A DNA stretch of 40,600 nucleotides from contig JAISLK010000071.1 in the NCBI GenBank assembly GCA_031290935.1, positions 1 to 40,600 on the forward strand, in the 5' to 3' direction. The notes under the pieces are model-generated. The model was not told where the DNA came from, made no database searches, and worked only from the letters and a program-made list of their open reading frames with translations. Position numbers and translations under genes: made by a program. Each line of letters opens with the position of its first letter. The first letter of the stretch is position 1. Of the stretch, positions 40,514 to 40,600 are shown in pieces. The DNA is from Prevotellaceae bacterium. Its GTDB lineage: Bacteria; Bacteroidota; Bacteroidia; Bacteroidales; UBA932.

Positions 40514-40600
40514 TCAACCGCTCTGCAAAGAGCTATCCCGAAACAAAGACGGACCGAATAAAAGTAGCCAAAGTGTCAAAGGCGCACAATCAAAAGTTAG

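Noticed and set aside
1-40600. tRNA, rRNA, tmRNA or riboswitch genes
   Set aside because: None of the familiar conserved sequences was recognised by eye; a covariance-model search would be needed to exclude small RNAs.

Overview
The window reads as chromosomal DNA of a member of the Bacteroidota, most likely order Bacteroidales. The support is: (i) repeated promoter boxes of the Bacteroidota sigma type (TAnnTTTG, some with TTG/TTTG 17-20 nt upstream) and few Shine-Dalgarno sites; (ii) lineage-typical families (DUF2723, DUF4290, DUF4296, DUF4469-like, LuxC-type acyl-CoA reductase, hemerythrin/LuxR pair, PorT-like beta-barrels); (iii) a MurA with Asp in place of the fosfomycin-target Cys. No rRNA, tRNA, CRISPR array, phage or intact insertion sequence was seen. 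Gene content is mostly housekeeping.

Layout. 1-1240: a CTGTG pentamer array next to a leftward promoter, then a coupled DUF3791/DUF3990 pair (candidate toxin-antitoxin with an ART-like protein). 1275-5165: DUF2723 membrane glycosyltransferase-like protein and a sufC without sufB/sufD. 5222-7309: tryptophanase (leftward) with a long leader holding a 24-codon upstream ORF, then a 21-bp repeat array. 7310-16830: priA, nucleoside kinase, an RluA-type synthase, panB, cdd, tadA, class I fumarase, and prfB with its programmed +1 frameshift. 17111-21703: two small outer-membrane beta-barrels, recX, ldcA, a HI0933-type flavoprotein. 21988-26431: hemerythrin, LuxR regulator, LuxC-type reductase, PRiA4_ORF3-like protein, miaA without a canonical start codon, LolA-like carrier. 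26687-33006: DUF4469-like protein, ftsK, murA, DUF4290, folK, MIP18/DUF59 protein. 33129-36819: rnr, a 187-bp nested hairpin flanked by duplicated leader sequences, a 21-bp palindrome array, a hypothetical protein. 36872-40226: DUF1566-like protein, radical SAM protein, amidohydrolase, DUF4296 lipoprotein.

The most unusual feature is the spacers. (a) Five tandem arrays (21, 41, 23, 24 and 21 bp periods) each have a different unit carrying its own dyad. Three of them lie between back-to-back promoters (tnaA/priA, panB/cdd, ldcA/flavoprotein). (b) A recurrent composite element consists of a low-complexity arm, a GGCGCC-centred core, sometimes a cargo with its own repeats, an inverted core and the reverse-complement arm. 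The arms differ between loci, and one pair is a perfect 36-bp inverted repeat. These arms run into gene ends: they supply the last codons of folK, recX and the PRiA4_ORF3-like gene, and abut the starts of tadA, lolA and miaA. I know of no description of this architecture, but I could not search for one.
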